From: Atrina japonica
Lineage: Eukaryota > Mollusca > Bivalvia > Pterioida > Pinnidae
NCBI GenBank assembly: GCA_030159075.1
Contig: BROG01000483.1
Coordinates: 292,501 to 356,500 of the forward strand
DNA: 64,000 bases
Direction: 5' to 3'
The position numbers and the translations under genes were made by a program. Positions 12,753 through 49,419 of the stretch are shown here, in pieces. The notes below the pieces were generated by a model. It did not search any database, was not told where the DNA came from, and worked only from the letters and a program-made list of their open reading frames with translations. Each line of letters starts with the position of its first letter. Within the stretch, counting starts at the first letter, position 1.

Positions 12753-14197
12753 AAAAACAAATAATGAACACTAATAAATTTTTCAGTTATTAAATGGAGA
12801 CCAGTTTTTGTTTTATTTGTGGAGAACAAAATCAGAAAATACCATAAAATCAGTTTATAAAGGTGCAAGAGGAGCTCAAACTCGTAAATGGAAAATATTA
12901 TACAGCGTGTATCAAAATAAAGTTACAATGATGGACTGTCTTTTAAAATGTAGAGCCACAGATATGTATACCTGACATTAAATGTATACTGCCTATCAAT
13001 CAAAATATATGTAAACACGTCTTCTCTCATTCTTGTATACAAAATTAAAAAATCATTTACACATCAAAATGTAATTTAACAATGATCAAATTGTGGACGA
13101 AATGGACTATCTATTAAAAATAGTTTGTATACAAAATTATGAAGATGACACCCATTTTTTACAAATATTGATTACTGTAAAAATAAAAAATAAATAAATA
13201 TTGGTCCAAGGCACACAAAAATGATTCAATCATACAATCATTCAATTATTACATATTATAATTATGGTAACAGTTTTTAAATGTATAGTAAAATAGATCT
13301 CCAAAAATTATTTCAAAAATTTTAAAACTCCTACTAAAGTAAAATTTGATATTTCTTGGGATTTCACCTTTTTTTTCTATAGAAACAGTTTGTACATTTG
13401 ATAATGTAACATTTTTGGATATTTTAGTGCCATTTTATGGCTGTGTTACACATTAATAATGCTTAACTTTAAATCTGGACATTGGCTTTACAAATTAACA
13501 ACAACCTTACGTAAAGCAACTCCCAGCATATAGGAGAATTGTTATGAATTTATCTACAACAATGAATTCAAACTTGAAGTGAAAATGTTTTATCTTCCAT
13601 GACCTCTGTGAAATGGAACTTTTGCCAATGTTCTTTCTTTGAAATTCTGACCATGACTGTTGTCAAGGTCATGACCTTCTACTTGCAATATATAATTTAG
13701 ATATAAGAAGATATTGGATTAGAATCATAAGTATAAAGGCTACTTTATCGAGATACCGTGTTCTTCACAACCTTTGATCTTCAATTAACATAAGATATAT
13801 ACAAACTCGTCAACACTGCTAGTCCCATAGTCCACACATGCCAGAGATTTGGAGGCTTTATGAGTGCATAATTAAATCAATATTCTCATAGTCAAACCAA
13901 GATTGAAATGATACTTGAAAGCCAAGATATCATACCAACACTTTGTCAAAAGTCTGTCATCATATGAATAACAAGTCTAGAGTAGATCTATTCAAGTTTG
14001 GAGTACTCAACATTTTTTTCCTATCAGGGTCATATATATTTTTCACTGTCTTTATGACATGACATGACTCGAGCCTAACTCATCTGTAGTTTCATTAAAT
14101 GTATGTAAATTTTTCACTGTTTTTAAGCCAGGTGTAGTATGACTGGTGCTTAACGCTTCTTCAGCTTCCTCAACTGTATCTGAATTTTTCGCCATCT
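12753..14197. other. Downstream flank of ACSF2
   Basis: AT-rich DNA 3' of the ACSF2 stop; probably includes the 3' untranslated region. Apart from a short TAAATAAATA run near 13190, I see no gene or repeat. Confidence 0.5.
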
Positions 14198-39923
<25,726 letters not shown>

Positions 39924-40690
39924 TTTGTGTAGTCACAGGGGAGTTTGTGTACCATTTAGTTTAACCGTGTCAGCTTGTAATCGGGGGTAATCTCAAAAGT
40001 TCTAAAATTATTTACACAGGTATATGCCTACATGTGGTCTAACTCCTAGTTACAGCGGCAATGAAAAGGGTATTTCACTATTTGATTTTGCTTCCCCTTC
40101 TTCAAATTAAATTCTGAACAACAGGCTTACTACAATATCGGATCCATACGGGGGGCGGGGGGTCCGTACTACGGTAGCATTGGCGGATTTAGATTCTATA
40201 GTAAGACAAAGGGAGTATAACTCAGTACAGATTCTACTTTTGGACAGAGTTGAGATCGAGCTGCGTTGTAATTATACAAAAATGAGACTCTAATAAACGA
40301 CTGACTCGCAAATCTCATGGCAGACCAAAATTGTTAGATAAAGAGCTTTGAACGTTCTCGTGTTTCAAAGTTTGCAGTTATGATCGAAGTGCTAAAGTTT
40401 GCACAGCTATGAAGTGCTAAAGCTTGCAACGTTAAAAAAGTACAAAGTTGTGAAGTATGCTGTCGTTCTAATTTACACAGTCCTTAAGCTTCAAAGTTTA
40501 TTAAGTTTTAATTGTTTCAAATATTAGATGAAATTATGTAGCTGTAATGATGTATATCATAACAACTCAAAACCTCACTCAGACTCAGACTACGGGACTC
40601 TAATGAGCTCACCGAATCGGCCAAATTGAACATCTTGTGTATTCTCCAAATTTATTTGATTTTTTAATTGTGTCGCTATACCCGACGATT
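39924..40690. other. Divergent upstream region of ACSF2
   Basis: Lies 5' of the ACSF2 start. No TATA box or CpG island is obvious. Short GAAGTGCTAAAG-type repeats occur near 40388-40430. Transcription start is not determinable by eye. Confidence 0.4.
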
Positions 40691-40692
40691 TT

Positions 40693-41160
40693 CAGTTACA
40701 TGGTGACGGCCAGTTTTTATTGGCGGAGGGTGACCTCCTTGACCGAGTGGTCAGAGCATTGCGCTTTAAATCACAAGGCCTCTCACCTCTGGTTCGAATT
40801 CCGCTAGGGTCATTTCGAATTAAGTGGGAAAGTTTGCCAGTTTTCTTGCGGAAGGTCGGTGGTCTTTACCCGGGTATCCGCGGTTTCTCCTCCACCAATA
40901 AAAACTGGACGCCATCATATGACTAAAAAATTGTTGAGTATGGCGTAAAACAAAAAATCAAATCAAATCAAATCTATTGGCGGAAGAGGAGAGAAACAGG
41001 TTACAATATATGCTCGGGAAGAGACCACCGCCCTTCTGCAAGTAAACTGGAAAACTTTCCCACAAAAATCAGCCTTGTTTCCAGCGGGGCTCGAACCTGA
41101 GCTGACCAGAAGTGAGAGACTTCGTAGTTCAAAGCGCGATGTTCTAACCACGGAGGCCCC
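40693..41160 (-). mobile_element. SINE family B, minus strand, split by another SINE
   Basis: The two parts, 40693-40727 (TTACATGGTGACGGCCAG, TTTTTATTGGCGGA) and 40975-41160, form one minus-strand copy. Its head is near 41160 (complement of ...TTCTAACCACGGAGGCCCC), with box B GGGGCTCGAACC on the plus strand. A second SINE interrupts it. Confidence 0.9.
40728..40974 (+). mobile_element. SINE family B, plus strand, nested insertion
   Basis: Head with box A CTTGACCGAGTGGTCAGAGC and box B TGGTTCGAATTCC, body AAGTTTGCCAGTTTTCTTGC, and a 3' tail of AAATC repeats (CAAATCAAATCAAATC). A 10-bp duplication TATTGGCGGA flanks it at 40718-40727 and 40975-40984. Confidence 0.93.
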
Positions 41161-41234
41161 TTCTCTAGTATTTAAACTTACTTTTTAGACTTTAATGTAA
41201 ATTTTGTTTTCTATATTTGATTATATATTTAAAC

Positions 41235-41552
41235 ATCACGTCTAGAAGTTTTCACTTATATTGAGATGTCAACATCTTTAGGTGATGTTCTATAGATTTT
41301 GGCATGCAGGCCTACTATGGACTAACGGCAATGCAACTGATGGTTCAACTTCTACGTGCCACGCCTTCCGCGACATGGGACCTGAGTTTTCTGTCTCATC
41401 TGAAAGACTCGTGACTTTCACGTCGTATGTCGACCGCTTGGTGCTGGATCAGTTAGATCTACTACCATTTTTAAAATCTTTGGCATGACCCGGCTTAGGA
41501 GTCGAACCCGGGACCTTCCACTTGAGTGCCGAATGTTCTACCACTAGACATT
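41235..41552 (-). mobile_element. SINE family A, minus strand
   Basis: Head on the minus strand: TCTAGTGGTAGAACATTCGG and box B GGGTTCGACTCC (41500-41552). Body: TTTTCACTTATATTGAGATG, ACATGGGACCTGAGTTTTCT. Confidence 0.75.
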
Positions 41553-41725
41553 TGTAATTCTATTCATAAGTCTAGATCCAATAAACTCGAAGAACTTTGA
41601 TCAGTTTATAGATAAATTAAAAAAAAAACGTATATGTTGTGAAAACAAACACAAAAAGCTGCATACTTTCAGTTAAGGTTTCTTTTCTAACAATATGGAT
41701 GGCCCTTAAAGGACCGTTATTTTTT

Positions 41726-41892
41726 ATGGGCTTAAAACCTTGTCTTCTTCTAAGCCGAGAGTGCAAGACCGTCACCGAGTACAAGATTTATTCCGTGATG
41801 TAGTGCTGGATCTGACCCCGGTCCAGACATCTGCTTCCCGTCACTACTCTCTGAAACCCTCCATCCGTCTATAAGTTCTCTATTCCCCAATG
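41726..41892. repeat. ~160-bp dispersed repeat G, copy 1
   Basis: Shares GTAGTGCTGGATCTG, CCGGTCCAGACATCTGCTTC and AACCCTCCAT with 42014-42170. Confidence 0.85.
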
Positions 41893-42013
41893 TTGCTGCA
41901 ATCAATCTTTAATGTTTGTGTCATTATATTAGATTTATTTTTAATTCGTCTTCTAAAACGAAGTTCGGTAAAATAGACACACACGTCGTTTTAAATGACA
42001 GTTAACGCTCACG

Positions 42014-42170
42014 CGGGGTAAAACCACGTCTTCTTCTTCTACGCCAAAACCGAGTCAAGATTTCTCAGTTCCATGGACCATGGTGTAGTGCTGGATCTGC
42101 CCCTGGTCCAGGCACCTGCTTCCCGTTACCAAACCCTCCATGTGTTTATGTTCCCTATTCTCCATTCCTA
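42014..42170. repeat. Repeat G, copy 2
   Basis: Same order of motifs as copy 1: AAAACC(A)CGTCTTCTTCT, TAGTGCTGGATCTG, CTGGTCCAGGCACCTGCTTC. Confidence 0.85.
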
Positions 42171-42435
42171 AAGGACGCCGAACTGACCTTTAACAGCATA
42201 TATTTCAACCAGACTTGTAGACCTTTATTTTTCAGCGAAATGTTACTATATTTTCGTCATTTTAAAAAGCAAAAATATACGAATGAAAGTGTGATTTGGA
42301 AATTTCAATCTTGAAGTTGAGTTTATGTTGCTGAAATGCACATAAATGTGTAATTTTGCGTCAATATAATGTGTTGTTAACCCCATACCGCACAATGTGC
42401 TTTGACTTGTTCCCAATAAACAACTTAGCATAACA
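42165..42435 (-). repeat. Dispersed repeat C, inverted copy
   Basis: Reverse complement of 8945-9200. It directly abuts repeat G copy 2, so C and G may belong to one larger element. Confidence 0.85.
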
Positions 42436-43084
42436 TAACTGCATTGATGTTCCATCAACTCGTAAAAGTCGTCTACGGCCTTCCAAATTTCAAAATTTTC
42501 TGAAATATGCGTAATACTCGACCCCTTAACGAAATAATTCAACTCCTGGGATTATTTGCAAAGATCAAGGAAGGATATTGTGGGAGCGCAGCGAGAAAAA
42601 AGATGTAAAACCTTTAATTTTTCTATGAAAAGTTTGAAAATTAATACCAAATTTATATGTCACCATCTGACATAAACTGTAATCCCAGTGTCAAATTGCA
42701 TTAATATATATACGTTACGAATCTGAACTTTACATTAATGAATGGATGCCAGTCAATTATGTGGCGGTCGCAAGTTAATAATGTGGCAGCCGTCAGATAA
42801 AATATATTTCATACGTGGTTCTTAAAGGCTTCCGTAGAATGTCTTTACAATTTTAATTGTAAAACGCGCATGTATGAAAATGGATCTGGGCCCGAAGTCA
42901 CAAAATTTACTCAGTACTCAAGTTCAACTAACTTTTCACGATCATAAGGTAAAAACATGCTAACTTTATTCTGTAATTGGACATGTTTCTATATTGATGG
43001 CATACAATTGTAAGAAATGATAAAAATTATTGCCCATTTGAAGTAAACTGTAAAAATATTTTTTAAAAAAATGTTTGAGTACGT

Positions 43085-44445
43085 ACTCAAATCACAACAG
43101 TGACGCCAATATTGCTCGATGACTTAGAGACACGGAGACCCACAATACTAACAATTTACATAAGGAACAGGATGTTTAACACCACAATATTGCTCTATAA
43201 CTTAGAGACATGGAGAACAAAATTGTCACTTAACACCTAGACCAGGATGTTCAACACCACAGTGACGCCAATATTGCTCTATGACTTAGAGACATGGAGA
43301 ACAACATTGTCACTTAACACTTAGACCAGGATGTTCAACACCACAGTGACGCCAATATTGCTCTATGACTTAGAGACATGGAGAACAACATTGTCACTTA
43401 ACACCTAGACCAGGATGTTCAACACCACAGACGCCAGTATTCCTCTATAACTTAGAGACATGGAGAACATCATGGTCACTTAACACTTAGACCAGGATGT
43501 TCAACACCACAGTGACGCCAATACTGCTCTATGACTTAGAGACATGGAGAACAACATTGTCACTTAACACTTAGACCAGGATGTTCAACACCACAGTGAC
43601 GACAATATTGCTCTATGACTTAGAGACATGGAGAACAACATTGTCACTTAACACCTAGACAGGATGTTCAACACCACAGTGACGCCAATATTGCTCCGTG
43701 ACTTAGAGACATGGAGAACATCATGGTCACTTAACACTTAGACCAGGATGTTCAACACCACAGTGACGCCAATACTGCTCTATGACTTAGAGACATGGAG
43801 AACAACATTGTCACTTAACACCTAGACCAGGATGTTCAACACCACAGACGCCAGTATTCCTCTATAACTTAGAGACATGGAGAACATCATTGTCACTTAA
43901 CACTTAGACCAGGATGTTCAACACCATAGTGACGCCAATACTGCTCTATGACTTAGAGACATGGAGAACAACATGGTCACTTAACACTTAGACCAGGATG
44001 TTCAACACCACAGTGACGACAATATTGCTCTATGACTTAGAGACATGGAGAACAACATTGTCATTTTACACCTAGACCAGGATGTTCAACACCACAGTGA
44101 CGCCAATATTGCTCTATGACTTAGAGACATGGAGAACAACATTTCACTTAACAACTAGACCAGGATGTTCAACACGACAGTGACGCCAATACTGCTCTAT
44201 GACTTAGAGACATGGAGAACAACATTGTCACTTAACACTTAGACCAGGATGTTCAACACCACAGTGACGCCAGTATTCCTCTATAACTTAGAGACATGGA
44301 GAACAACATTGTCACTTAACAACTAGACCAGGATGTTCAACACCACAGTGACGACAATATTGCTCTATGACTTAGAGACACGGAGGACCACAATACTAAC
44401 AATTGACATAAAGAACAGGATGTTCAACACAACAAGATTGACGAG
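43085..44445. repeat. ~85-bp minisatellite between the two genes
   Basis: About 16 units: GACTTAGAGACATGGAGAAC, AACATTGTCACTTAACAC, CTAGACCAGGATGTTCAACA, CCACAGTGACGCCAATATTG. Variant units (CGCCAGTATTCCTCTATAAC) recur at intervals, indicating block-wise amplification. The outermost units are diverged and carry CACGGAG and ACCCACAATACTAAC variants. Confidence 0.97.
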
Positions 44446-44640
44446 AATTACAACAAGTGCTGAATTGCCATGTTACAAAAAGACACTAAGCTCATGGTGC
44501 TGATTCTGGGTCGCTCATTTGTATCAATTACCAAACTTTGAAAGCTTACTTGAAAGTGTTTGATATCAGTTTTACATGACTGTGTATCATCCAAAACAAT
44601 GTTGTCTATTTTCCCAAAAGAGGGGTGTGTATATGTATAT

Positions 44641-45969
44641 CAGTGTGAAGCTAGCCCGCAATTCGATTAACGCAATTCTCAGCCTGCAATTCGACCTCTG
44701 GGTGTGTTCGAAATATGTCCTTGAATAAACTTCATGTAGATTTTAATATGAGGATGTATTACTAGATCTTTCCTCAATTTGCAGACCCGTCGGAATGGAA
44801 TGCATATTGGGGAATCACAAAAATAGACAGTATATTATTTACATGAATGTAGCAGACGACAATAAACCAATTACCGGTATGTGTAATACCAATACAATTT
44901 GACCCAAAGTACCTCATGTCGGGACTTTTTCTCATAGTGTTCTACGGGTCTAGGTGATTTGGAGTATATCTTAATTTTACGTTTATATACTGGGATAACC
45001 TTTCATAATGAGCCCATAACGGGAAATATTCTAGTATAGCCTGGGCGGACCTTTGAAATTAACATAAATCGCTTTTTATCACAAAAGGGGATATCTCATT
45101 TCGGGACTATTACTCAAAGTGTTCGACGGGACTAGGGGATATGGACTATATCTTAATTTTACGTTTATATATTGGGCTTACCATTCATAGTGAACCTACA
45201 GTGGGAAATATTCTAGTATAGCCTGGGCGGACCATTGAAATTAACATAAAACGGAAATATAGTAAAATGCGGGGTCTTATTTCGGAACTCTTTCTCAAAG
45301 TGTTCGACAGGACTAGGGGATTTGGACTGTATCTTAAATTTACGTTTGTATACTGGGCTAACTTTTCATACTATAGCCTGGGCGGTCCTTTCAAATAAGC
45401 ACAAATCGTTAAGATCACAAAAAGGGGGTACCTCATTTTGGGACCCTTTCTCATACTGTTCTACGGGTCTAGATGAAATAAGGAAAAGATGTGATCCAAA
45501 ACCCCAGATCCCTAGAATACTATGAGAAAGAGTCTCAAAATAAGGTACCCCCTTTTTATATTTACGATTTGTGCTATTTTCAAAGGTCCGCCGAGGCTAT
45601 ACTAGAATACTTCCCACTATAGACTAACTGCAAAAGGTTGGCCCAGGATGTAAGCGTAAAAATAAGATGTAGTCCAAATCCCCTAGACCCGTAGAACATT
45701 ATGAGAGAGAGGTCCGACATGAGGTACCCTCCCCCTTCTTTGGGGCAAATTGTGTTGTTATATAATAAGTTTCTTGTCGTCTGCAATAAGTAAATGATAA
45801 AATGTCCGTTTCTGTGATTCTCCATATGCATTCTGACGGGCCTGCAAATTGAGGAAAGATTGGTGAAGTTATACATCTTCATTACTCAAGATCATATTTC
45901 GAACACACCCAGAGGTGGAATCGCAGGCTGCAAATTGTGGGCTGTCAGTTGCGAGCTAGCTTCACACTG
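44641..45969. mobile_element. 1.33-kb foldback element with long inverted repeats
   Basis: Ends are inverted: CAGTGTGAAGCTAGCCCGCA at 44641 and, on the other strand from 45969, CAGTGTGAAGCTAGCTCGCA. Similarity continues through GGTGTGTTCGAAATATG, TCTTTCCTCAATTTGCAG and TCTACGGGTCTAGG on both arms for several hundred bases. Inside, a ~185-bp unit (TACGTTTATATACTGGG, TATTCTAGTATAGCCTGGGC) is tandemly repeated and also appears inverted. No transposase ORF. Flanking 8-mers match at 5 of 8, so no firm target duplication. Confidence 0.9.
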
Positions 45970-46919
45970 GTGTATTAGGTATATCATGAATCCATGCATT
46001 AGGCTAGTCCAAGTCTAAAAATTTTGTGCGAAAACTAACCTGTCACCGCTGTATTTGTTTTTATTTAGACTCGTTGTGTTTGTAAACATGTATCAATTTA
46101 TTTCGGTAGACCGTACTTTGAGAACATAAACAATACATGTATAGGCTCTAATAGGATTTCACACAAGGAAGTAAGCTTTTTGATTTTTTTTTTTATTATT
46201 ATTATTATTAAATTTCGTTCCGCAATGCTCATGATGCACATCGGTCATATAATGGGTTTAGAGTCGAGCGTTTGTGCCAAATCTTTCTTTGTATTTATGT
46301 GTGATGTGATTTGTATTCCAAAGTACTATCGGAAATGTATAAGTTTATTAAAAACGACTACCATTTTTTTCACTTTATGATTCAACAGCTAGGGGATGTA
46401 TCAAAATGTGATTGAAAATAACATATGGTTTTAAAAACACTGATACAATTACTGTCGTGTAAAGCTACATGAATATTCACTTTCAATTTGTTTACAACTC
46501 GTCTATGTTGTATACTTCATTGTAGATTGAACATCTGCCAGAAAACGTCTCGTATGTACGTATTACTAAGCACATGGTTCAGTCTCGTGCATTTTAGATC
46601 TGTTTATGTTTTAAGCCCTGAGTATGCGATTCTGTAGCAGATTATGCATATAATTTGAAGCATACATATTTTTCTTTTTAAGAACGGTTAGAAACAGTTT
46701 CGAATCAAAAGGTTGTTTTCTAGTATCAGATTAGTATGAGAATGCGGGAGCGAATCGAAAGGATCCCGTTTACCGTAAAGTTGAAGGATTGTTGAACATG
46801 TGATCGTACATCCCGCCCTGGAGAATCGGGCACACAGAATGAAGTTTAGCGGTAACGCAATAAACTGAAATCAACATATAGGAAAATGGAGAAGGTATCG
46901 TACCGAATGTCATAAAGAT

Positions 46920-46945
46920 CGCAGAGAGAGAGAGAGAGAGAGAGC
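46920..46945. repeat. (GA)n microsatellite
   Basis: About twelve GA units. Confidence 0.9.
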
Positions 46946-47128
46946 TTGAGCTTTAAAATAATGATAATACAACGTTTTTGGAAATAATTGTTTATTAATC
47001 CCGAGACGCTGGCACAGATCATTACTTGAAAAACACGGTCTTCATTTCTGAGGAAATAGATTTTAAATTATATTTTATTTACCTAAAATTGATTTGTGTT
47101 CACAGGAAAGTGACAATTCTATCGGGAA

Positions 47129-47137
<9 letters not shown>

Positions 47138-47221
<84 letters not shown>
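47138..47221. repeat. (TA)n microsatellite
   Basis: More than 40 TA units preceded by an A run. Confidence 0.97.
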
Positions 47222-47226
<5 letters not shown>

Positions 47227-47245
47227 TTTATATATTGCTGGCATA

Positions 47246-47548
47246 ATGTTTCTAACGAAAGACATATTTCAACAAAGTTTTGAATTAAATATTTATGGAA
47301 AATATCAAGGAGGCAAAGTCATCAGTAGAATGAATACTGAATTTCGTTCAAGATACGTGGAGATTAAAAGGCACAGATATCAAAGACGTAACCGGCAGGT
47401 GCTCCAAAAGATAGTGTACAAATCTGGTAAACAATTGACAAACAATATCCTTCTGAAGATCCGGAAATGGTATCAGGTGTCATGGAGGAGTAAGGATCCC
47501 CTGTCAACCGGTACCACGCGTTGTGACTCCATTGTCACATTCAAATAA
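47246..47548 (+). other. Unassigned 100-codon ORF, probably not a gene
   Basis: A 100-residue, very basic open frame (start MFLTKDIFQQSFELNIYGKY) follows the TA microsatellite. The stop overlaps an AATAAA hexamer (AAATAAAAG). I recognise no domain, signal or neighbour relation, and the AT-rich setting makes a chance ORF likely. Confidence 0.15.
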
Positions 47549-49334
47549 AAGTATGTAACGAATTTATCCTGTCACAATCGGTATTAATAGACGAATTATC
47601 AACTTCTATCTAACAGGTAACTCAACATTTCAGTTAGTGAAATATAGTGGTAGCGAACAAGATTATAACGACCATAAATTTTGCAAAATGTTGATAGTTT
47701 TAAACACGATTCCTCAAATTCTGGAAAACTGAGTTGAAATTTAACATAGTTTATTCAAGATATAAAATGAATAGGACTGGGTAATAACTCTATTTAAATC
47801 GAATGCTGCGTATTTCAATATAGATAACTATGCGGTACTGTGTGTGACACTGCTTTGGTAATCGCGGGCATGATGAATTGTACGTCACAAACCAAGCGCT
47901 CCGAGATTTCCCGATCGTTGCCGAAGTGAGCCGTTCGGATCCTAGGCATTTTTAGGTGATTAAAGGTAAATATCTCGATACCTGTGCGGTTTTCGACATT
48001 CAGTGTTTTGAATTATTGTTTATATGGACAAAACACACATATATACGAAAAAAATCGTGTTCTTTGACCTTTAGGATACGGCTCCATCTCCTTTAATCAT
48101 CCGATGATATACTGCGTAATAATTATCATTAGTTGCCAACGCACAGTTTTATCATAATTTATATACAGTGAAACCTCACTATTTAGACTACCTAACTGAC
48201 TTACTCCAAGTGGTATGATTAGTGAGTTGGTCTCCTTAAGTGAGGTTCTGTACTGATTCAATATTTATGAAGAGACTGAAAATTTGTGGTCTTAAATGTG
48301 AGAATGTCTCCTAAGCGATGTACAATTGTTTATGCTATGGGTTTTGCCTATTAAGTGCAGAAACGTGCTGATCGACCGAGACGTGGTCACGGTGTGCAAA
48401 GGGAGTAGTGGAAAGGAGGGTGGAGGGCAGATAAAGATAAGAACATAGGGAATGGGGCCTGCATTTATATAAGTAAGATATGAATTGAGTATACTTAACT
48501 TAGAAATTTAATATAATTAGCTTTAGATAGATTTGAAATAACAGATATAGTTTCGCATATTTCAAAGGCAAAAAAATAAATAAAAATAAAAATAATGTCG
48601 GAAATATTGTATTTTTATATTTTGTTTGGAGTATGTTCAGTTTTCTGTCCTAAAAGTTATATGACATCCTCTAAAATAATCAGAACTTTTAAATTGCATT
48701 CTAAAACGTTTTACTGAACATTAGGAATGCAGATGGATCCGGTGCGAGTTAAGTTGTATAAATAAGCAATAAACTGCCAAATGTCGCTGAATATATATAT
48801 CACAATATATATCCAGTATCATTAGTGACACGTTAACGATCTCTGTTAGGCCATTCCGAGGTTTGTTTTTGAATGTTTTTTTTTAGTTTAGCGTCTATCC
48901 TTTATATCAAAAACCTACCTATCTATCAAAAAAAAAATCACAGAACGACAGAAAAAAAGAGACAAGATAGTTTAAAGAGAACAAATGCAATTTTATGGAC
49001 ATTTCAGTATTTTCCTAATATGTTTACAAAATAAAAACAAAATTAAACTTATAAGAACCATATATCTGGCACATACTAAAGAGCAATAAATAACTCATGA
49101 TTTTTTTTTTTTTTCACAATAATGAAAATAAATTTTCATATTTAACTGTTCATTTTAGGACTATGGTCCCAAGGTTGTTGTTGTTGGTTTTTTTTCTTCT
49201 TTAATGTCTATCTATCAGCGGACGCTAAACGGAGAACGAACTTGGAATGGCCTTACCTCTCTTCAACAGGTTGTGCACAACAGTATGAAAACAGAGTTGT
49301 CTCCCTCTTTTTATTCTTCAACGGAAACACGCAC
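47549..49334. other. Upstream region of WDR19
   Basis: Contains an F-type palindromic element near 48164-48260, A/T runs and no clear ORF. The WDR19 5' untranslated region probably starts within the last few hundred bases. Confidence 0.45.
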
Positions 49335-49343
49335 TGCGCATGC
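49335..49343 (+). promoter_or_regulatory. NRF1-like site upstream of WDR19 start
   Basis: TGCGCATGC lies 71 nt upstream of the WDR19 ATG. It matches the core of the palindromic NRF1 element (TGCGCATGCGC) except the last bases. NRF1 sites are common in TATA-less promoters of metazoan housekeeping and ciliary genes. No TATA box or clear RFX X-box is visible nearby. This is motif-level evidence only. Confidence 0.35.
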
Positions 49344-49413
49344 TGTGGCATTCCAATGGCTGTGTGTATCCAAGAGAAATAAAACAAGGCGTTCGGCATA
49401 AAAAATAAGAGAG

Positions 49414-49419
49414 ATGAAG
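49414..49419 (+). CDS. WDR19: WDR19 exon 1 coding part (Met-Lys only)
   Basis: ATGAAG is followed at once by donor GTAATG. Spliced to exon 2 it reads MKRVFSL, against MKRIFSL in vertebrate WDR19, which decides this start. The exon's 5' untranslated part lies upstream, extent unknown. Confidence 0.85.

Noticed and set aside
44935..45550. LTR retrotransposon
   Set aside because: Internal repeats are both direct and inverted, there is no primer-binding site or gag/pol frame, and the outer ends are inverted.
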